Source: Epiperipatus broadwayi (Eukaryota > Onychophora > Udeonychophora > Euonychophora > Peripatidae). From it: a DNA stretch of 64,000 bases. Of this stretch, positions 58,438 through 64,000 are shown in pieces. Location: contig JAQFVV010012400.1 in the NCBI GenBank assembly GCA_028023455.1, positions 13,523,748-13,587,747 on the forward strand, read 5' to 3'. Position 1 is the first letter of the stretch. The number at the start of each line of letters is the position of its first letter. The notes below the pieces were generated by a model. It was not told the DNA's origin, ran no database searches, and saw only the letters and a list, made by a program, of their open reading frames with translations. The translations under genes and the position numbers were made by a program.

Positions 58438-61400
58438 GAACACATCTTTACAAACTTTCAGGAATACAGCAAGGTCTCTGTTTATTAAATATATTTGTGA
58501 AGTCATTAATGATTTATTTTCTTAATTCTAAATAGCATTCCTTTTCTTAAATTATTTTGTAAAGCATATTTAATTTAGCAATGGCATATAAATCAACTGC
58601 ATTTATAGACATTGTACACACATATATGTGTATCCACTATGTATTCCATTATCTTCAGTATGATGTCCCATCATGATATATAATAATATTCTCATAAATA
58701 ATAAGTTAACTGATTGAGCGTGAAATCTGTAAATAAATACACGTATAATAATCTTGTTATTTTGTAACCATTAAACATTTTATATATCAAAATATATAAG
58801 TTGTTCAAATCATTATTAATCTTAATTTAGTTATATTTCATATTTGAAAGCTTGCTGCTCTGGGTTACCTGGGATCATAATCATACTTGTAATTTTCTCA
58901 TCAGTAGCCTTAAGATATCACACTTTTTCGCTGTGTCTCTGGGACTGGAATGAAATAAATTCTGTTATTATCACCTGATATGTTGTCATAGTGTTATAGA
59001 TCTGGGGAATGGACAAATAGATTAGAATCCATGATTGCTCCTGACCTGTGTGTATCTTGGGCATGACTGAATTTGAGGTACTTTTGCTCAGATTATAAGC
59101 CTTGTTGGATGAACATACAATTTTAACGGGTACACCTATAAAGTCTTTTATCTGATTAAGCAGAAGTTTAAATTATTTGTTATATTTTTTTTTAATATGT
59201 TTGCTATTATTATTATTTCCATTCTTGTAATTTTTTTTAAATTAATAATTTAAAAATAAGCGTAAATGGCTGCATAGATTCATAACATTATGTTAGTTTA
59301 AGTGGGTAAATTTGGGGCTTTTTGTTTCGTAGTTGAATCAGTGCTGGTGAAGGGATGCACAGATGTTTTATGTCAATATAATCTGGGGAGGCGCATTGGA
59401 TTCTCATCCCTTATGCTGTATTAGTATACATTCTCATCCCTTATGCTGCATTAGTATACAGGGTATAGCACCCACCTGAATGCATGGTTTAAAAGTATAG
59501 CCATCATGTTGCTAAAGGTCGTAGACATGTTTCCTACGCCATTGATCTCCTTATGCTCTAACTGGCAAAGACCGCAATTCCCCATTTATAGAGCATTTCT
59601 TTTATATTATCTCACCAGACAGATGCACATTCCTGTACTGGATGAGTGTCATTATTTCTTTAAATATCATGCTACAAATGTGCATTCTTGTCAGCATGAT
59701 TTTTTATGTTAACATCTTTATTTTGCATTGATCGCATCGGTATATCAGTAAGCTGGTGTGGACACGAACTTGTAGCCTGGAGTTAAAAGAATCGAGTTAG
59801 TTAATTGTGGAGTCTATGTAGCATATTTACATTTAGCAAAATATTGAAATTGTATTATATCTCTTAAATTAATCCATCTGTGCAAATAACGTAAATTGAA
59901 TTTATTCAGTAACTAATTTAGTTTCCAGAATTTTTCTTTTAATGTGTGTGCGTAATAATAAAAATGTTTTGTTTGATTAATTTTGGCAATAACTTACTTT
60001 TATATATTTTTATTGTACCGCTAATGAATAGTGCTACATGTAAAATAGCTGTTTACAATCATTAAAATAAAATCTTCTATTTAAATAATGGAAAGATTTT
60101 GAAATTAAAATATCTCATTTGAAAAAAAAAAGAAATCTATAAAAGTTTAAAGAGTTTTCTTATTATAAATGTAGATCGCTAAAGGGCAAACATCCTTTAG
60201 TAGTAAAGTTTTACAAATTAATTAATTCAGGGGGGGAGAAAATCTAACTTAGCAAAAAATTAAACTATTAAAAAAAAAAAGAAATCTTAAAACTAAAAAA
60301 AAAAAGAAAATCTCTTTTCATTTATTTAAAATAAAATATATGTGTGCATAAATAACTAGTTAATTTTTAAACATAAAGAAAATAAAACATATCCGTGTTA
60401 AAAACAAAATGAAATATGAAAGTTAAATATTAAAAGAAATGAAAGCTTATAATTAAATTTTAAAACTCAAAGATTACTTACACGGATAAGCTACATAAGA
60501 ATGGGATTAGCAATGGCTACTAATTAAAATACATAAACAATAGGACTAATTAAATGCATCTTAATAAAAATTTAATCAACAAAAGCAGTGAACGGATTTA
60601 AAAACTAATTAAAAAGATAACAACAAGATCATTACATAAATAGGGCCGAAAATTTCATCAGTCAGTCTTTTCACATATCTAGATCCAGTCACCCATTAGA
60701 GTAATTTTTTAAAGTCAATGCAGTGTTAAGCCGAATGTCAGAGCATGCGGCCAGATTCCAGTCTCAGTCCGACAAAACATCAGCAGTCTACCCGATAGAA
60801 GTAATGCCTGTCTAATAATTTGAAGCCACCAGGAATGTCTAAACTGCCTGAAATAGAAGTAGCATGGAATTGCAATTATCAGGATTGCAACAGAAGCCTA
60901 AAATCCAACTGCTTGGTAAACCACCCACAGTAGTAAAGAGCGAGAAACCACAACGTTTACTACAGGTAATATTTTCTTATTCCAATTCCTGATAATAATT
61001 AAAGTAGCCATTGCAATCTTTGAGTACTTCCAGAGTCAGTATACTAAATGAACTCTATAGCTAGCATAAAATGAATTATTTATGTGCATATTTTAATGCT
61101 TGGTATTTATTTATGCTTTATGTTTATATTATATTACTATTGTATATTTTATTACAATGTGTGTGTCCAAGATATTATAAAATCATTTTTATACATTAAT
61201 TTTAAAAAATTATAAAATTAGTTTACAAATTATATTAAACATTTTATTTAAACTAAGGTATTTGTATCACTGTCGGTCAATTCTTTACTATAGCACTAAG
61301 AACAATTTAGCAAAGAAGTTAGATACATAGTTTATTTCATTTGTTTCCGTTGAGCTAGTTTGGGATTTCTTAGGTGCTGAATTAGTTGCCATCATTTAGG

Positions 61401-61999
61401 GCATGTTAACTACTTATGGTAGTTAGCTGGCACTTGAAGTTTACTTCAAAACAAAAAAGTGCTCTGAATGACAGGTGTTGAATCCAGGAGTCGAGAAGAT
61501 CTGTGGCCTGGAAAGGTAATTGTAGTTATGTGTATCTTATATAGCTTTCGGCTTGGTCATAGGTACCCTCACAGTCTTATGCTTCTCTGCCTAAGGGACT
61601 GTTGTAGTGCAATACTTAAATTGCAGCTGGAATAGATCGAATTTATAATAAATAATTTTATAATAGTGTCATATTTCCTATAAAAGAAGTCTTACAATTT
61701 TGCTTTTCACAATTTTCTATTTTTATTAAAGGGTAAAAAATGTTCTGCTATATTTTTTATTTATTTGATCTACTACCCCACCCGGTTCAATATTAATAAT
61801 ATTTTTTTTAAAATCAAGAGTTAGAAATTTTTTAAATAGACAGCATGATATTATTAGTGACTGGGGTATTCAGTTTGACAAAAGAGTAACCTCTTCCATT
61901 CGTATCTGCCTACTTTATAAATTTTTTAGGTTCGAATAGCCTAGTTGTGCCCTGGTATGGCAGATAGGAAAGTCTCAGTCGACCGTTATAATATGTATA
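58438..61999. other. Unassigned region with exon-like islands
   Basis: No protein family recognised. 59401-59460 is a perfect-period 30-bp duplication. 60640-60965 is an island of higher G+C ending in CAGGTAATATT, a good splice-donor match, and 61470-61520 is a second with GAAAGGTAATTG. An A-rich block spans 60115-60310. Open frames are short. Confidence 0.35.
59401..59460 (+). repeat. 30-bp tandem duplication x2
   Basis: TTCTCATCCCTTATGCTG is repeated exactly 30 bp apart, with a single T/C difference between units (GCTGTATTAG versus GCTGCATTAG). Confidence 0.95.
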
Positions 62000-62280
62000 G
62001 GTATATAAACAGAAACTAACTTTTGAAAACTAAGAGTGCTCTTTTTTTATGCATAAAGAAGATAAGGGCTGACCATCCTTAACTTTAATTTTAGATGTTA
62101 TTTAAGCAAACATTTGAGAATGTATACTTAAAGTATACATATAAATTTAATTGAACACTTTATTTCCAGCATTGTCAACTAATGTTTGCTTAAATAACAT
62201 TAAATCTAATGTTAAGGGTGATCCCCCTTTTCTTTATGTTTGTTAATCTGGCTGTTTCCGTTTACTATAGATTGTAAATG
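62000..62280. repeat. Foldback/MITE-like inverted repeat
   Basis: CATAAAGAAGATAAGGG through TTATTTAAGCAAACATT (about 62051-62115) pairs with AATGTTTGCTTAAATAACAT through CCCCCTTTTCTTTATG (about 62182-62240). The arms are about 60 bp and the spacer about 65 bp. Weaker pairing extends outward. Non-coding. Confidence 0.65.
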
Positions 62281-62865
62281 TACATATAAGAAAAGACCTT
62301 ATTACATAATGTTTAGCACATCATCCTGATTGCTTCTGATTTGGATTTTTAACTTGGGCCAGATAAAAGTAGGATTTTTTTTTTTTTAGTTTGAAGTAGG
62401 CTTAGGATTTTTCTGCCAGATAATTGACCTATGCTGAGTTAGCCATCCAATATCTATATGTAAATAGTTATCCAACTCTTTTTTAGAGATAATACAACTC
62501 TATAATTAACAAGGTTGGTGAAGTATATTTTCTCTTTCATTCTTTTTTGAGACATTTTTGCCCTGCAATAGATTGTTTAAAGTTTTTTTTTTTTAATTTT
62601 TATTTCATCATTTTTATATTAATCTCAATCTACAGAAAAGTGCATCTTGTTTCAAGTTTTGTCTAAACATAAAAGATTACCACTCTTCCAGTTAAAACCA
62701 CATTTTTTCCAATTTAGCATTCCAATTTATATGCAAATATTTATTTATAATGTCATAATCAATTAATTTAAACATTGATTTGCATCATAAATAAATGTTA
62801 TAGTTAATATAAAAATAAAACACATGCTATTTTTATGAACCTTGTTTTATTATATAAACTATTAT
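62281..62865. other. Unassigned AT-rich stretch
   Basis: No feature recognised. 62340-62460 shares short phrases with 14.15-14.29 kb. Confidence 0.4.
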
Positions 62866-62888
62866 AAAAATAAATAAACACTCTAGTG

Positions 62889-62911
62889 TTTCGACTATAT
62901 TCTTTATAGTC
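62889..62911 (-). ncRNA. Hammerhead-like stem II with GAAA
   Basis: On the minus strand a perfect 7-bp stem GACTATA/TATAGTC with the loop AAGAA is followed directly by GAAAC. The upstream CUGAUGA box is replaced by a T-run ending in A, so only half of the core is recognisable. Confidence 0.4.
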
Positions 62912-63165
62912 TAAAAAAACAAATATAAATACAAATATTCCACAATAATCCAAGTACATATAACAAATACAAAGGATTTACTTTAAACTATTTTAACAAA
63001 CCATCTTAAATTTCCATTACATTCATTTCTTAAATACCTTTTTTGAAATAACCCCCTATAATTATTTAATTAAATCAGCCTATTATTCTGTTTTTTCACT
63101 TAGCCTATTCATTACAGGTTTCATTTCATTAATATAAATTCCTTTTATAATTCTTTCATAATATG

Positions 63166-63173
63166 ATCTAATA
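63166..63173. repeat. hAT target-site duplication, left
   Basis: ATCTAATA is identical to 63590-63597. Confidence 0.95.
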
Positions 63174-63589
63174 CAGAGGTGGCAATTATTTTGGTTTGGG
63201 AGCCGCACCTTTTTTCATGAAACAATAAACACACTGCTTTATTCTCTGTATTACCAAAGAAATATTTGTTTGTCCATTCTTCATCACCGATTTTACATTT
63301 TTTTGGAGGGTTCATGGTTTCCGTAAAGTTTGAAATGTATATATTTGCTAATACAAAGACAAAATTGAAATTGAGCATATCAATTGGAAAAGCACTGCAC
63401 ATCGTATCTATGCTGTACATGTGTATTGATGTGGCCATCCTAGTGGAAAATACGAGACAAATTTTTGGTTGCGCATGGGAAGGAAATCTCAGTTCAAGGC
63501 AGATTTTTCTGATTATCTTGGCGGGCTCTTAGCGGGCTGTATATATCCCTCGGGATGCATGTGGCTCTCGCGCTATTTGCCTATCCCTG
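63174..63589. mobile_element. 416-bp non-autonomous hAT element
   Basis: The ends are CAGAGGTGGCAA and, reverse-complemented, CAGGGATAGGCAA. The flanking 8-bp duplication is perfect. Subterminal sequence with GGGAGCCGCAC on the left and GGATGCATGTGGCTC on the right resembles the 'GGGCCGC' phrases of the 7.9-10.8 kb hAT. There is no transposase; the open frames inside it on both strands are incidental. Confidence 0.9.
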
Positions 63590-64000
63590 ATCTAATACAT
63601 TCTATTTTAAAATCTTTATGTTTAAATTTACTCCTATGTCCATAAACTGCAGAATTTTTATTAATTAAATTCTGTTTTAATCTTGTTGCCAATTTATTCT
63701 TTGTAATTCCAACATATGACATTTCTTTATTATCTTTAAAACAATCTAAACATTTTATATTATAAACAGAATTTGTAACTTCTAAATTATTATAATCATT
63801 ATTAATTAACAAATTTAAACTTTTTTCTTTTTATAAACAGGACAAATAATATATTTTTTATTAATCATATTAAATAATTTTCTAATTTTAACAAACAAAC
63901 CTTTTGAAACATTGAAACCAACATAAATTATCTTACTATTATTATTCTTATTTAATCTTACCTTATTATTCATTTTTTCAATATTTTTATTACAAAACAA

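Larger units (their letters stand above)
62870..64000 (-). mobile_element. Penelope-like element running off the window
   Basis: Minus-strand PLE: the linker and GIY-YIG region (64000-63598), a hAT element inserted inside the ORF (63174-63589), the ORF's C-terminal end with a stop at 63083-63085, and a tail with a hammerhead-like stem (62889-62911). The RT must lie beyond 64000. Confidence 0.8.
63083..64000 (-). pseudogene. PLE linker and GIY-YIG endonuclease, split by a hAT element
   Basis: The first part (64000-63815) holds the PLE linker, including KIRKLFNMINKKYIICPVYK. The next (63812-63598) has SVYNIKCLDCFKDNKEMSYV followed by GIT, the GIY-YIG core with S-Y-V-G in place of YIG, and TRLKQN in the position of the conserved arginine. 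FKHKDFKIECIR follows. There a hAT element interrupts the frame. Skipping the element and one copy of its 8-bp duplication, the same frame continues through YYERIIKGIY and EMKPVMNRLSEKTE to a TAA at 63083-63085. A frame change near 63813 separates the first two parts. Confidence 0.8.

Noticed and set aside
63145-63532. Open frames on both strands near the right end
   Set aside because: They lie within the 416-bp hAT element and cross its edge; they are not transposase fragments.

Overview
This window is nuclear DNA from an animal with an extremely A+T-rich, repeat-dense genome, most likely an invertebrate. The evidence for that is the mix of mobile elements: Penelope-like retroelements (PLEs) with GIY-YIG endonuclease domains, LINEs of at least three kinds, hAT DNA transposons with 8-bp target duplications, a tRNA-derived SINE, and many foldback or MITE-like palindromes. 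The sequence does not support a narrower taxonomic call. There is no bacterial or viral gene organisation, no CRISPR array and no rRNA. I see no intact host gene. The best host-gene candidate is one putative 91-bp exon at 4938-5028, so the window is best read as intergenic or intronic sequence filled with decayed transposons.

Layout. 430-650 holds a PLE tail fragment on the minus strand, followed by a possible LTR/primer-binding relic. 1.05-6.8 kb is unassigned apart from the exon candidate. A minus-strand jockey-like LINE (about 6.8-11.45 kb) is split by a 2.9-kb hAT transposon (7901-10828) carrying a broken transposase. Between 11.9 and 13.8 kb lie LINE relics and a SINE. A second SINE copy at 17.6 kb has a perfect 17-bp target duplication. 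A 1.1-kb non-autonomous hAT sits at 19361-20463. A PLE (21.5-23.1 kb, plus) has both RT and GIY-YIG relics. Foldback elements related to each other occur at 25.2, 27.4 and 42.7 kb, one with an intact hammerhead-ribozyme core. A PLE at 29.4-30.3 kb ends in a tRNA-like segment, a hammerhead-like motif and a 42-bp tandem repeat; a second copy of this tail lies at 58.0-58.4 kb on the minus strand.

The right half holds further LINE relics (32.5-33.5 kb minus, 37.0 kb plus, and a long RTE/CFDP2-type copy at 37.8-40.9 kb containing two nested insertions). A 4.9-kb element with hAT ends (44832-49716) has non-coding cargo that is strongly C-over-G on the plus strand. A 1.8-kb foldback lies at 50.3-52.2 kb, and a head-to-head inverted pair of PLEs at 52.5-54.5 kb. 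54.9-62 kb is slightly richer in G+C and unassigned. The window ends in another PLE (minus, running off the end) whose ORF is cleanly interrupted by a 416-bp hAT element with a perfect 8-bp target duplication.

The genes do not form a pathway. The common thread is repeated PLE colonisation, with hammerhead-like motifs in the tails and later hAT insertions into the older retroelements. All similarity calls are from reading translations and motifs by eye; no database search was run.
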